DNA of 64,000 nt, taken from contig CAZWAY010000029.1 in the NCBI GenBank assembly GCA_964631945.1, positions 5,752-69,751 of the forward strand. Direction: 5' to 3'. Source of the DNA: JABFRZ01 sp964631945 (GTDB taxonomy: Bacteria; Planctomycetota; UBA1135; GCA-002686595). Under the pieces are notes generated by a model. That model was not told the origin of the DNA, searched no databases, and was given only the letters and a program-made list of their open reading frames with translations. The first letter of the stretch is position 1. Every line of letters begins with the position of its first letter. Positions 32,417 through 41,631 of the stretch are shown in pieces. The position numbers and the translations under genes were made by a program.

Positions 32417-34402
32417 ATGCTCCTCCTCACCGGCTTCCTGCTCGCCCTCTCGTCGGGTGAGCCGACGGAGGCCGGTCCCGCGGGTGCGCACCCGCAGCGC
32501 CTGCTGGTGCGCATCGATGCGCGCTTCGAGCGCGTGCCCGCGGCCGAGTTGTGTCCGGAGCTCGAGCTGAAGGAACTGTGGAACCTGCCGCAGATCGGCT
32601 GGCGCGCGTTCGAGGTTCCGCTCGGCAAGCGCGAGGAGAGCCGCGCGCTCCTCGCGAGCCTCCCGGCCGTGCTCGAGGTGTGCCACGACACTCCGCGCGC
32701 GCTGGCCCAGATCCCGAACGACCCCCTGTTCGCGAGCCAGTGGTATCTGGGACAGATCCGCGCGCCCGCCGCCTGGGACCTGGAGCGGGGCGACCCTAGC
32801 GTGGTCGTGGCCTTGATCGACACGGGCGTGGATCTCGTGCACCCGGATCTCGCGGCCAACCTGTGGACCAACCCCGGCGAGATCCCGGGCAACGGCATCG
32901 ACGACGACGAGAACGGCTACGTCGACGACGTGCACGGCTACGACTTCGCCTACCTCGATCCGGACCCCAGCGACGACAACGGCCACGGCACGGCCTGCGC
33001 GGGAATCGTCGCCGCGGTGCAGGGCAACGCGCTGGGCATCAGCGGCGTGGCGCCGGGCTGCAAGCTGGCCGTGATCAAGGCCGCGCTCAGCAACGGACAC
33101 TTCTACGCCTCGGCCAACGTCCCGGCCCTCGTGTACTGCGCCGACATGGGCTTCCCGGTGCTGTCGCTGAGCTTCTTCTCGGACGAGGTCGTGCCGGCCG
33201 AGCGCGACGCCATCGCCTACTGCGCCGCCCAGGGTGTCCTGCCGGTGGTCGCGGCCGGCAACGAGAACAGCGTCCTGCCGAGCTATCCGGCCGCCTATCC
33301 GCAGACGCTCTCGGTCGGCGCGACCCTGAACACCCTCGACGCGCGCGCCTTCTTCAGCAACTGGGGCAGCTGGGTGAACGTGGCCGCCCCCGGCTGGAAC
33401 CTGGCCACCACCAGCCCCTTCGGCAGCTACACCTCGGGCTTCGTCGGCACCTCCGGCGCAGCCCCGCAGGTGGCCGGCATCGCGGCCTTGCTCTTCAGCG
33501 CCGATCCGACGGCCACCGCCGCACGCGTGCGCGCGGCCATCGAGGACGCGTGCGCACCGCTGGTGCAGGCCCCGTACGGGCGCTGGTGCAACTACGGTCG
33601 CGTCGACGCGGACGCGGCCCTGGATCGCATCCTCGGAGTGACGAGCGGCTCCGTGCCGGCGCGCATGTGGTACGCGGCGCCCTGCGGCGGGCGGGGCTTC
33701 TCGACCGTTGGCTTCGCGCTCGGGCTCGGCTCCAAGCGCGGCTGGGTCCCGCTGGAGATCGCCGGGATCGGGCTCGAAGCGCCGAACACGCTCGAGTACT
33801 GGTGCGGGACGCGCGCGCTCACGCTCCTGGCGCAGGAGCGCCACGGACTGCGCGCGATCGGCCCCGTCCAGGGCGGTCTCGCCCAGCTGCGCCGCAACGG
33901 CGCGCTGGTACAGAGCTGGAACTGGGACGACGGACCGGGCTGGGTCTACGCCGCGACCGACGCCTGCACCGAGGACACGCTCGGCTCGCAGGCCTCGGGC
34001 GGCTGGTTCGAGCTGCACAGCACCGATCTCGTGCCCTTCACCTGCACGCGTGACACGAGCTCGCGCATCACCTGCGAGTTCGCGGTGCGCGGCGTGCACG
34101 TGGCGGACATCCGCCGCCTGACGCTCGAGTTCCGGCGCGACTACGACGCCATGGGCGCGGCACCGCTCGAGAAGCTCGAGCTGTACGACTGGAGCACGGC
34201 CAGCTACCCGTATGGCGCGTGGGTGACGCTCGCCTCGGCGGCCGCCCCCACCAGCTCCTGGCAGACGCTCGAGCTGGACGTGCCCGGGGATCCGAACCGC
34301 TACCGCGACGAGGAGGGCACCTTCTACCTGCGCCTCACGACCACCAACGCGGGCTCGAGCGGGATCCTCAAGGCCGATCTCCTGCGCCTGCGCGTGCGCT
34401 GA
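32417..34402 (+). CDS. Secreted subtilisin-like serine protease (S8) with C-terminal domain
   Basis: A 661-residue protein: signal peptide (MLLLTGFLLALSSGEP), inhibitor-like propeptide (about 20-95), and S8 catalytic domain (about 110-400) with D135 (ALIDTGVD), H190 (NGHGTACAG) and S346 (GTSGAAPQVAG). The usual Met after the catalytic Ser is Gly. The loop NGIDDDENGYVDDVHGYDF is typical of fervidolysin/thermitase-type bacterial subtilases. The C-terminal ~250 residues are a beta-rich domain of the kind that often targets or stabilises these enzymes. Likely an extracellular degradative protease. A TACCCT -10-like hexamer lies about 50 bp upstream. Confidence 0.93.
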   Translation: MLLLTGFLLALSSGEPTEAGPAGAHPQRLLVRIDARFERVPAAELCPELELKELWNLPQIGWRAFEVPLGKREESRALLASLPAVLEVCHDTPRALAQIPNDPLFASQWYLGQIRAPAAWDLERGDPSVVVALIDTGVDLVHPDLAANLWTNPGEIPGNGIDDDENGYVDDVHGYDFAYLDPDPSDDNGHGTACAGIVAAVQGNALGISGVAPGCKLAVIKAALSNGHFYASANVPALVYCADMGFPVLSLSFFSDEVVPAERDAIAYCAAQGVLPVVAAGNENSVLPSYPAAYPQTLSVGATLNTLDARAFFSNWGSWVNVAAPGWNLATTSPFGSYTSGFVGTSGAAPQVAGIAALLFSADPTATAARVRAAIEDACAPLVQAPYGRWCNYGRVDADAALDRILGVTSGSVPARMWYAAPCGGRGFSTVGFALGLGSKRGWVPLEIAGIGLEAPNTLEYWCGTRALTLLAQERHGLRAIGPVQGGLAQLRRNGALVQSWNWDDGPGWVYAATDACTEDTLGSQASGGWFELHSTDLVPFTCTRDTSSRITCEFAVRGVHVADIRRLTLEFRRDYDAMGAAPLEKLELYDWSTASYPYGAWVTLASAAAPTSSWQTLELDVPGDPNRYRDEEGTFYLRLTTTNAGSSGILKADLLRLRVR

Positions 34403-34434
34403 GCGGCGGCCGGCGGCCGCCCCGCCGAGGGCGC

Positions 34435-34440
34435 TAGACT
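34435..34440 (+). promoter_or_regulatory. -10 element TAGACT, 6 bp from start
   Basis: GCGCTAGACT ends 6 bp before the GTG start at 34447; the spacer GGAGGG would also serve as a Shine-Dalgarno sequence if transcription began further upstream. Confidence 0.45.
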
Positions 34441-34446
34441 GGAGGG

Positions 34447-35280
34447 GTGCGGTCCCGCCCCACCCTGGTCGTCTTGGCGGCCGCGATGCTGCAGGGAGGA
34501 CCGAACGGCGGCGCAAGCGAGCTCTATCCCTGCACGCCGAGCGCCGCGGTGGTGCGCTTCTTCCACCTCGAGACCGACGCGCCCGAACTGGCCAAGGTGA
34601 ATGCGGCGCTGGCCGAGCTCGGGGCCGAGCTCGCCTACGGCCCGCGCACCAGCGCGGGGCGCCCGGGACACGCCTTCCTCGCGCTGCGCGCGCCGCCCGA
34701 GGTCGGCCCGAAGAAGCTCGCCGCGGCCCTGCGCAAGGGCGGCGGCGCGGCCGAGCCGCTGGTGTGCATCGCCTTCGACGGGCGCGAGGGCGACGACCAC
34801 GCCTTCGGCCTGGAGGGCCTGGGCGTGACCAAGCGCGACTTCGTGATGGGCATGTCGGGCGACATCGTCTGGTACGACGCGCGCGGCAAGTGGAGCCAGT
34901 TCTACGGTTCGCCCGGCAAGCTGAAGGCCGCGCAGCTGGTCGATCGCTACGCCAAGCTCTATGCACCCTACGGCGGGGCCAGGCTCGGTCGGGTCGTGGA
35001 GGAGACCTTCCGCTGGACGCTGGCGGCGACGCCCGACGAGAAGGTGCGCAAGCGCGTGCTGGCAGCGCTCGAGAAGCTCGCGGGCGTGCTCGAGGCCGGG
35101 CTCGAGGGCGGCGCGTTGAGCGTGCGCGTGGCCCTCGACCGTCTGGAGACGTGCGCGGCGGTGGGCAAGCTGACGGTCGCGGGCGAGGCCCTCGACGAAG
35201 CCGGTGCGGACGCGCCGCGGGCGGCATTCGACACGACGCCGGTCTACGCGCTGTTGCGGGCCGAGCAGCTCGTGCCCTGA
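34447..35280 (+). CDS. Secreted protein of unknown function
   Basis: A 277-residue protein with a weak signal peptide (MRSRPTLVVLAAAMLQGG). The section VVRFFHLETDAPELAKVNAALAE followed by a glycine/alanine-rich strand suggests a small alpha/beta (ferredoxin-like) domain; the middle has DFVMGMSGDIVWYDARGKWSQF and the C-terminal half is helical. I do not recognise a family. It follows the subtilase gene by 44 bp but has its own -10-like hexamer, so it may be independently transcribed. Confidence 0.65.
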   Translation: MRSRPTLVVLAAAMLQGGPNGGASELYPCTPSAAVVRFFHLETDAPELAKVNAALAELGAELAYGPRTSAGRPGHAFLALRAPPEVGPKKLAAALRKGGGAAEPLVCIAFDGREGDDHAFGLEGLGVTKRDFVMGMSGDIVWYDARGKWSQFYGSPGKLKAAQLVDRYAKLYAPYGGARLGRVVEETFRWTLAATPDEKVRKRVLAALEKLAGVLEAGLEGGALSVRVALDRLETCAAVGKLTVAGEALDEAGADAPRAAFDTTPVYALLRAEQLVP

Positions 35281-35438
35281 GCACTCGGGCCAGGGCCTTC
35301 TCGTGGACGGCGTTCCAGCCGCCCTCGAGCGGTGCCACGCCGGAGCCGTCCAGGGCAACGATCCGGCGCTGGCGCGATTCGACAGCCGCCAGCGAGCGCG
35401 ATTCTACGGCGTCTTTTCGCACCCCCCACCGCCTCGCC

Positions 35439-35468
35439 TTGTCAGCGCGCGAAGCGTGCCCATACAAT
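35439..35468 (+). promoter_or_regulatory. Sigma70-type promoter for the OPT operon
   Basis: -35 TTGTCA (35439-35444), 18-bp spacer, -10 TACAAT (35463-35468). It is the best housekeeping-type promoter in the window and gives a leader of about 85 nt before the TTG start at 35561. Confidence 0.7.
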
Positions 35469-35560
35469 CCCGCCGCCATCCCGCCGCAGGCCCGCGCGAC
35501 GCGAGCCCGGCCGTCCCGACGTCTCCAACCCGCTCCCCTGCGGCCCTGCGGAGGAACCCC

Positions 35561-37564
35561 TTGGGTCACGCGCAAGACAAGCCCGCCGCCGCCAAGCCGG
35601 CCGGCGAGCACAAGCCGTTCGTCCCGGCCGAGCAGGACATCCCCGAGTTCACCCCGAAGGCGATCGTCTTCGGCGCGCTCTTCGGGATCCTGTTCGGGGC
35701 CTCGACGGTGTACCTGGCGCTGAAGGCCGGACTCACGGTCTCGGCTTCGATCCCGATCGCGGTGCTCTCGATCTCGGTGCTGCGCCTGTTCGGGCGCGCC
35801 ACGATCCTCGAGAACAACATCGTGCAGACGATCGGCTCGGCCGGGGAGTCGGTGGCGGCCGGCGTGGCCTTCACCATCCCCGCGCTCCTGTTCCTGTCGC
35901 CGGGCGCGGAGGGCGAGAAGTACTTCCAGTACGTCCAGATCATGACCCTGGCGGCCTGTGGCGGGATCCTCGGGGTGCTGTTCATGGTGCCGCTGCGGCG
36001 CTCGCTGATCGTTGCCGAGCACGGCACGCTCCCCTATCCGGAGGGCACGGCCTGCGCGGACGTGCTGATCGCCGGCGAGAAGGGCGGACGCATGGCGGGC
36101 CTCGTGTTCGGCGGAGTTGGCCTGGCTGCGGCCTACAAGCTGCTGAACTCGGTCTTCGCGCTGTGGCACGAGGCGGTCACGTGGGTGAGCTCCAAGACAG
36201 CCACGCTCCCCAACGCCACGATCTCGAACGAAGTCTCGCCCGAGTACCTGGGCGTCGGCTACATCCTCGGCCCGCGCGTGGGCGGGATCATGGTCTCGGG
36301 CTCGATCCTGACCTACCTGGTCCTGATCCCGATGCTGTCGCTCGTGCTGGTCGACGAGCAGGTGGTCGCGGCTCTCCTGAAGCTCGGCTACACCCAGGCG
36401 GCCGTCGACGGCATGGGCACGGTCTCGCGCTACAAAGAGGCCTACACGCGCTACATCGGCGCCGGCGCGGTGACGATGGCCGGCATCATCACCCTGATCC
36501 GCACGATGCCGACGATCGTGCGCTCGCTGAAGGAGTCGGTCGCGGCGCTGGGCAAGGGTGGCGGTTCGGCCAACGTGAGCCGCCTGGAGCGCGACATCCC
36601 GATCTCGTGGGTGGCGATGGGCGCGCTGGGACTGGCCGGCATCCTGGCGGTGCTGCCGATCATCCCGGGGGCCCTCACGGGCAAGCTCGTGATGGCCGTC
36701 CTGATGCTGGTCTTCGGCTTCCTGTTCGTGACCGTCTCGTCACGCATCGTGGGCCTGATCGGGTCCTCCTCGAACCCGATCTCGGGTATGACCATCGCGA
36801 CCCTGCTGGGCACGGCGCTGGTGTTCTTGTCGCTGGGCATGAACGGCGACGCGTACCAGCCGATCGCGCTGTCGGTCGGAGCGATCGTGTGCATCGCCGC
36901 GGCCAACGCCGGCGCGACCAGCCAGGACCTGAAGACGGGCTATCTGGTGGGTGCGACGCCGATCCGCCAGCAGATCGGACTCGTGATCGGAGTGCTCGTG
37001 AGCACGCTGGTGATCGGGCTCACGCTCAAATTCCTGCACAGCTCCTTCACCATCGGTTCGGACAAGTTCCCGGCGCCGCAGGCGACCCTGATGGCCACGG
37101 TGATCAAGGGCGTGATGGCCCAGAACCTGCCGTGGGGCTACATCCTGGTGGGCGCGGGCCTGTCGCTGATGGTGTACCTGTGCGGTGTCTCGCCGCTCGC
37201 CTGGGCGGTCGGCGCATACCTGCCGATCGGCACCACGCTGCCGATCTTCCTGGGCGGCGCGCTGCGCTGGCTGGCGGACAAGCTGCGCGGCGACAAGGAC
37301 GAGAGCGAGCTCTCGCCCGGGATGCTGTTCGCCACGGGCCTGGTGGCCGGAGGCACCCTGACCGGAGTGGCCTCGAGCGTGCTCAAGGCGATCCAGACGA
37401 AGAGCGGTGCCAGCGACCTCTTGACCGATACCCAGCACATCGGCGAATCCTTCCAGGAGGCCATCGGCCTCGACGGCAACCTCCTGGCTCTGATCCCCTA
37501 CGTGATCATGGGCATCGTGCTCGTGCGCATGGGCATGAAGAAGATGCAGATGGGCCAGGGCTGA
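35561..37564 (+). CDS. OPT family oligopeptide/metal-complex transporter (first of tandem pair)
   Basis: A 667-residue polytopic membrane protein of the OPT superfamily, recognisable by FTPKAIVFGALFGILFGASTVYLALKAG, NIVQTIGSAGESVAAG, LPYPEGTACADVL and SSNPISGMTI. OPT proteins import peptides, siderophores or metal chelates with protons. The start is TTG at 35561: GGAGGAAC lies 3 bp upstream and the upstream reading frame has no family similarity. The stop is 4 bp from a second OPT gene with the same order of motifs. Confidence 0.92.
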   Translation: MGHAQDKPAAAKPAGEHKPFVPAEQDIPEFTPKAIVFGALFGILFGASTVYLALKAGLTVSASIPIAVLSISVLRLFGRATILENNIVQTIGSAGESVAAGVAFTIPALLFLSPGAEGEKYFQYVQIMTLAACGGILGVLFMVPLRRSLIVAEHGTLPYPEGTACADVLIAGEKGGRMAGLVFGGVGLAAAYKLLNSVFALWHEAVTWVSSKTATLPNATISNEVSPEYLGVGYILGPRVGGIMVSGSILTYLVLIPMLSLVLVDEQVVAALLKLGYTQAAVDGMGTVSRYKEAYTRYIGAGAVTMAGIITLIRTMPTIVRSLKESVAALGKGGGSANVSRLERDIPISWVAMGALGLAGILAVLPIIPGALTGKLVMAVLMLVFGFLFVTVSSRIVGLIGSSSNPISGMTIATLLGTALVFLSLGMNGDAYQPIALSVGAIVCIAAANAGATSQDLKTGYLVGATPIRQQIGLVIGVLVSTLVIGLTLKFLHSSFTIGSDKFPAPQATLMATVIKGVMAQNLPWGYILVGAGLSLMVYLCGVSPLAWAVGAYLPIGTTLPIFLGGALRWLADKLRGDKDESELSPGMLFATGLVAGGTLTGVASSVLKAIQTKSGASDLLTDTQHIGESFQEAIGLDGNLLALIPYVIMGIVLVRMGMKKMQMGQG

Positions 37565-37568
37565 TCCC

Positions 37569-39695
37569 ATGGCCGGCGCGGACGCTGCCCAGTTCCAGCC
37601 CTACATCTCCCCCGCCGAGAACCCGCCCGAGCTCACGCTGCGCGCGCTCGTGCTCGGCTCGATCCTCGGGATCGTGTTCGGCGCGGCCTCGACGTACCTG
37701 GCGCTGCGCGTCGGGCTGACGACCTCGGCCTCGGTCCCGATCGCGGTGCTGGCGGCCTGGGCCATCAAGCGCCGGCGCGGCGAGCGCGCGGTGCTCGAGC
37801 ACAACATCGTGCAGACCGCCGGTTCGGCCGGCGAGTCGGTCGCGGCGGCGGTGGTGTTCAGCGTGCCGGCCCTGATCTTCCTCGGGTACCCGCTCGAGGT
37901 CGGGCTGACCACGCTGATCGCGCTCACGGGCGGGATGCTGGGCGTGCTGATGATGGTGCCGCTGCGGCGCTACCTGATCGTCAAGGAGCACGGCCAGCTG
38001 CGCTACCCGGAGGGCAAGGCCTGCGCCGAGATCATCCAGGCCGGCGAGAAGGGCGGCACCTCGGCCAGGAAGGTCTTCGTCGGCCTGGGGCTGGGCGCGG
38101 GCTACCAGGCCTTCAAGGCGCTGCTGGGCGGCGTGAAGGGCACCTTCGCCTACGAGTTCCACAGGTTCCGCGGCGCCTCGGTCGAGTGCGACTTCGAGCC
38201 CGCGCTGCTGGGCGTGGGCTACATCATCGGCTACCGCACCAGCACGATGATGGTGGCCGGGAGCCTGATGGCGAGCTTCATCCTGATCCCGATGATCGCG
38301 CTGTTCGGCGACGGACTCGCCGTGCCGCTCGCGCCCGCCACGATCCTGGTCAAGGACATGGCGCCGGGCGACATCTGGAACAGCTACGTGCGCCACATCG
38401 GTGCCGGCGCGGTGGCGGCGGGCGGGATGTTCGCGCTGGCGCGCGCCTTCCCCTCGATCCTCTCGGCGCTCTCGGCCTCGGCCAGGAGCCTGACGGGCGG
38501 CGATGCGGGCGGGGCCTCGACGCTGCGCACGGAACGCGACACACCCACGCCGGTGCTGATCGTCGGCGCGCTCGCCATCGTGGCCTTCGTGTGGGCCGTG
38601 CCGGCCTTCGGCATGAACCTGATGGGCGCGGTGCTGATCCTGGTGCTCGGCTTCCTGTTCTCGGTCGTGTCCTCGCGCATCACGGGCGAGGTCGGGAGCT
38701 CGTCGTGCCCGCTCAGCGGCATGACCATCGGCGTGCTGATGGCGACCTGCGGCGCGTTCCTGCTGGTCGGCTGGGAGGGCTCGGCCTACGCCAAGCTCGC
38801 GCTGATGATCGGCGCGGTCGTGTGCATCGCCATCAGCAACGCCGGCACGTGCTCGCAGGACCTGAAGACCGGCTTCCTGCTCGGCGCCACGCCGGTCAAG
38901 CAGCAGGGCGCGCTCCTGATCGGCGTGCTGACCTCGGTGCTGGCCGTGGGCTGGACCGCGTACCTGCTCAACCTCTCGGAGACGACCGAGAAGGCCGTGG
39001 CCGCCTTCGCCGTCGCGCCCGAGCGCGTCCAGGCGGCCACGCCCGTGTCCAGCGTCGAGGACGGGCAGAGCTACGCCTTCGTGAAGCTCTTGGCCGAGGA
39101 GCTCCCGCCCGGCCAGCCCGAGGGCATCTACCTGGTCGACCCCGCCACGAACGAGGCCCGCTACCTGCGCGAGGACGGCATCGGCGCCGGCAAGCTGCGC
39201 GCGCCGCAGGCCAAGCTCATGGCGACCGTGATCGACGGCCTGCTCACGCACCGCCTGCCGTGGGACCTGATCCTGCTCGGCGTGGCGATCGCGGTGTTCA
39301 TGGAGCTCCTGGGCGTGCGCTCGCTGACCTTCGCGGTCGGCGTGTACCTGCCGCTGGCCTCGACCATGCCCGTGTTCCTGGGCGGCGCCGTGCGCAAGCT
39401 CGCCGACAAGCTCTACAAGCGCGCGCCCGACGCCGAGGACGAGCCCGAGGGCACGCTGTACTCCTCCGGCCTGATCGCCGGCGCGGCGATCCTCGGCATC
39501 CTGGCCGCGACGCTGACCTTCCTGCCGGGATACGACAAGCAGAACGGCTTCTACCCGCCCATCGCTTGGCTCTCGCAGCTGCAGCAGATGGACGGCTGGT
39601 TGTTCCCGCACGCGACCGACGTCTTCGGGATCGCACTGCTCGCGCTGCTCGGCTTCCTGATGTTCCGCGGCGCGGCGCCGGCCAAGAAGGTCTAG
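37569..39695 (+). CDS. OPT family oligopeptide/metal-complex transporter (second of tandem pair)
   Basis: A 708-residue paralogue of the preceding gene, with the same blocks: LTLRALVLGSILGIVFGAASTYLALRVG, NIVQTAGSAGESVAAA, LRYPEGKACAEII, SSCPLSGMTIGVLMAT and a long periplasmic or cytoplasmic insert (about 470-545) with SVEDGQSYAFVKLLAEELPP that the first copy lacks. About 14-16 hydrophobic helices. The pair looks like an old tandem duplication; they could form a heteromeric or functionally divided transporter. Substrate unknown. Confidence 0.92.
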   Translation: MAGADAAQFQPYISPAENPPELTLRALVLGSILGIVFGAASTYLALRVGLTTSASVPIAVLAAWAIKRRRGERAVLEHNIVQTAGSAGESVAAAVVFSVPALIFLGYPLEVGLTTLIALTGGMLGVLMMVPLRRYLIVKEHGQLRYPEGKACAEIIQAGEKGGTSARKVFVGLGLGAGYQAFKALLGGVKGTFAYEFHRFRGASVECDFEPALLGVGYIIGYRTSTMMVAGSLMASFILIPMIALFGDGLAVPLAPATILVKDMAPGDIWNSYVRHIGAGAVAAGGMFALARAFPSILSALSASARSLTGGDAGGASTLRTERDTPTPVLIVGALAIVAFVWAVPAFGMNLMGAVLILVLGFLFSVVSSRITGEVGSSSCPLSGMTIGVLMATCGAFLLVGWEGSAYAKLALMIGAVVCIAISNAGTCSQDLKTGFLLGATPVKQQGALLIGVLTSVLAVGWTAYLLNLSETTEKAVAAFAVAPERVQAATPVSSVEDGQSYAFVKLLAEELPPGQPEGIYLVDPATNEARYLREDGIGAGKLRAPQAKLMATVIDGLLTHRLPWDLILLGVAIAVFMELLGVRSLTFAVGVYLPLASTMPVFLGGAVRKLADKLYKRAPDAEDEPEGTLYSSGLIAGAAILGILAATLTFLPGYDKQNGFYPPIAWLSQLQQMDGWLFPHATDVFGIALLALLGFLMFRGAAPAKKV

Positions 39696-39864
39696 AGCGT
39701 TCGGGGAACCGCGGCGCGCGGCGTCCTAGGCCTGGGCTCGCGACTTTCTTTCCGGCAACCCGGGGAGGTTCGCTTCGGGTCAAGATCGGGTTCGAACGCG
39801 ACCGATTGGGCGGGGATTCATTCGTCCGGCGTCCTCACGGACGCGCATCTGGGAAGGGGAATCC

Positions 39865-40293
39865 ATGTTCACGAACCGGTCCACCATGTTCAGGAGCGCG
39901 GGGCTGGCCTTGGCCGCCGTGCTCGCTCTGTCGACTTCGTCCTGCCTGCACACGCAGCGCGTGCGCCACCAGCACGCCCTGGCCGTGAAGGCCGAGGCCG
40001 AGGCCGATCTCACCCACGCGCAGGCCGAGGCGCTGCGCTCGTCCGACCACGAGCCCGAGTACTTCGAGGGCGAGGAGGCGCCCAGCGCGCCGCCGGCGCT
40101 GGTCGAATCGCGGCCGAGCGCGCCGAGCTCGGCGCACGTGTGGATCGCCGGCCAGCACACGCGCCGCGGCGGTCAGTGGGTGTGGAACGGCGGGCACTAT
40201 GCCCTGCCGCCGCGCGCCGACGTGGTGTGGGTGCCGGGCCACTGGGTCGCGCACCTGCACGGCTTCGCCTGGATCTCGGGCGCCTGGCGCTAG
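39865..40293 (+). CDS. Lipoprotein with YXWXGXW-type repeats
   Basis: A 142-residue protein with a lipobox (LALSTSSC) after an N-terminal hydrophobic segment; two ATGs (39865 and 39886) are possible. The C-terminal 60 residues contain three Trp-rich units (HVWIAGQHTRRGGQWVWNGGHY, VVWVPGHWVAHLHGF, AWISGAWR in sequence), the YXWXGXW repeat found in planctomycete and myxobacterial lipoproteins, which probably fold as a small beta structure at the cell surface. The function is unknown. The preceding 169-bp gap holds no gene or clear promoter. Confidence 0.78.
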   Translation: MFTNRSTMFRSAGLALAAVLALSTSSCLHTQRVRHQHALAVKAEAEADLTHAQAEALRSSDHEPEYFEGEEAPSAPPALVESRPSAPSSAHVWIAGQHTRRGGQWVWNGGHYALPPRADVVWVPGHWVAHLHGFAWISGAWR

Positions 40294-40327
40294 ACCAGCC
40301 GCTCGCCCTCGGCCGCCGAGGGAGTGC

Positions 40328-41542
40328 TCACGAGGAGCCCTGGCGTCGAGCCAGGGCTCCTCGCGTTTCCTCGCTTCCCGAGCGGCGGGTCGAACGCCGC
40401 GCACTCGCCTGGCGCAACGAGGCGAGCCACAGGCGCGGCGCCTCTGCGAGGCAGGCGCTGAAGGTGGCGCCGCTGCCCGTGCCGTGCACGAGCGGTCGCC
40501 ACAGGAGCGAGCGCCGCAGGACGGCCAGCGCCAGGGCCGGCTGGCGGTAGAAGAGTCCGGACAGGCGCCAGCTCCAGCGCGTGTCCCGCAGGACCGGGCG
40601 CTCGAGCCGACGCCGGTAGTCACCCGGCACGGCCGAGCCGCGCGCCACCTCCGCCGCCAGCTCGCCCGCGATCCGGCCGCTCTCGAGCGCGTGGTAGATG
40701 CCCTCGCCCGTCAGCGCGTCGGCCAGGGCGGCGGCGTCGCCCACCAGGTACAGCGGCAGGCCCGGGTCGCGCAGTCGATCGCCGCCGAGCGGGATGGTGT
40801 GGGCCTCGAAGCTCGCCAGCGGATCCCCGCGCCAGCGGAAGCCCTTGGCCGAGAGATACCCGGCCAGACGCGCGCGCAGGTCCTTCAGCCCGCGCGCCAG
40901 CGTGTACAGGCCGACCGAGAGCTCGGCCTCCTTCGGGAAGACCCAGCCGTAGCCGCGCGGCACGGCCCCGAAGTCGAAGCACGGCCGCGGCACCGGGTCG
41001 TTCAGGAGCGCGCTGCGCGCCAGCACCAGCTCGACCGCCAGCGCCCGCCCGCGCGGCGCGCCCACGCGGAACACGCGATCGACGAGGCCGTTGGCGCCGT
41101 CCGCACCGACCAGCTGGCGCGCCGTGAGCTCACGACGCTCGGTGCGCACCCGGAAGTGCGGCGCGCGCCACTCGATCGCGCGCACGGCTTCGCCATCGTA
41201 GAGGACGAAGCCCGGCCGGCGGCGATTCTCCTCTACCAGGCGATTGTCGAGCTCGGGTCGCCGCACCATGGCCAGCAGGGTGGAACGGAACGAGAACACC
41301 GTCCGGGCTCCACGCCAGGCGTTGAACTCGAACTCGCTCGCCTCCCCGCACAGCGAGGGCTCGGGCGCCAGCGGCAGCGCGCGCAGCGCCTTGGGCGTGA
41401 GCCCGCCCGCGCACGGCTTGACGCGCGGGAAGCGCGCCGAGTCGAGCTGGACCACCGTCAGCCCGGAGCCCAGGGCGGCCGCGGCCGCGCTCGAGCCCCC
41501 GGGACCTGCGCCCACCACCAGCAGATCGACCGCCTGCGTCAC
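40328..41542 (-). CDS. Geranylgeranyl reductase family FAD-dependent oxidoreductase
   Basis: A 404-residue flavoprotein: FAD-binding DLLVVGAGPGGSSAAAAAL at the N-terminus, the family PCAGGLTPKAL, the GWVFPK motif, and the second FAD motif LVGDAAALADALTGEGIYHALESG. The family reduces prenyl double bonds in bacteriochlorophyll, quinone or isoprenoid-lipid precursors, or acts on other hydrophobic substrates. Starts at GTG 41542, since the longer open frame upstream is the shadow of another gene. Its last 11 codons lie inside a strong hairpin. Confidence 0.85.
   Translation of the reverse strand: MTQAVDLLVVGAGPGGSSAAAAALGSGLTVVQLDSARFPRVKPCAGGLTPKALRALPLAPEPSLCGEASEFEFNAWRGARTVFSFRSTLLAMVRRPELDNRLVEENRRRPGFVLYDGEAVRAIEWRAPHFRVRTERRELTARQLVGADGANGLVDRVFRVGAPRGRALAVELVLARSALLNDPVPRPCFDFGAVPRGYGWVFPKEAELSVGLYTLARGLKDLRARLAGYLSAKGFRWRGDPLASFEAHTIPLGGDRLRDPGLPLYLVGDAAALADALTGEGIYHALESGRIAGELAAEVARGSAVPGDYRRRLERPVLRDTRWSWRLSGLFYRQPALALAVLRRSLLWRPLVHGTGSGATFSACLAEAPRLWLASLRQASARRSTRRSGSEETRGALARRQGSS
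40331..40363. terminator. Strong bidirectional hairpin inside the 3' end of the flavoprotein gene
   Basis: Perfect 14-bp arms CGAGGAGCCCTGGC (40331-40344) and GCCAGGGCTCCTCG (40350-40363) with a GTCGA loop, followed on the plus strand by CGTTTCC. It ends the plus-strand OPT/lipoprotein region and lies just before the minus-strand stop codon (40328-40330), so it encodes the last residues of the flavoprotein. Confidence 0.75.
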
Positions 41543-41631
41543 GGAGGCAGTATGCCGCAGCGCTCGCCCCGAAGAGCACGGGCCGCGCTCCTCCGACGAG
41601 GAACGCGGCCCGCGTGGGTCCGGAAGCGCGC

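Noticed and set aside
39785..39810. GGGTTCGAACG resembling a tRNA T-arm.
   Set aside because: No acceptor stem, anticodon arm or D-arm could be folded around it.
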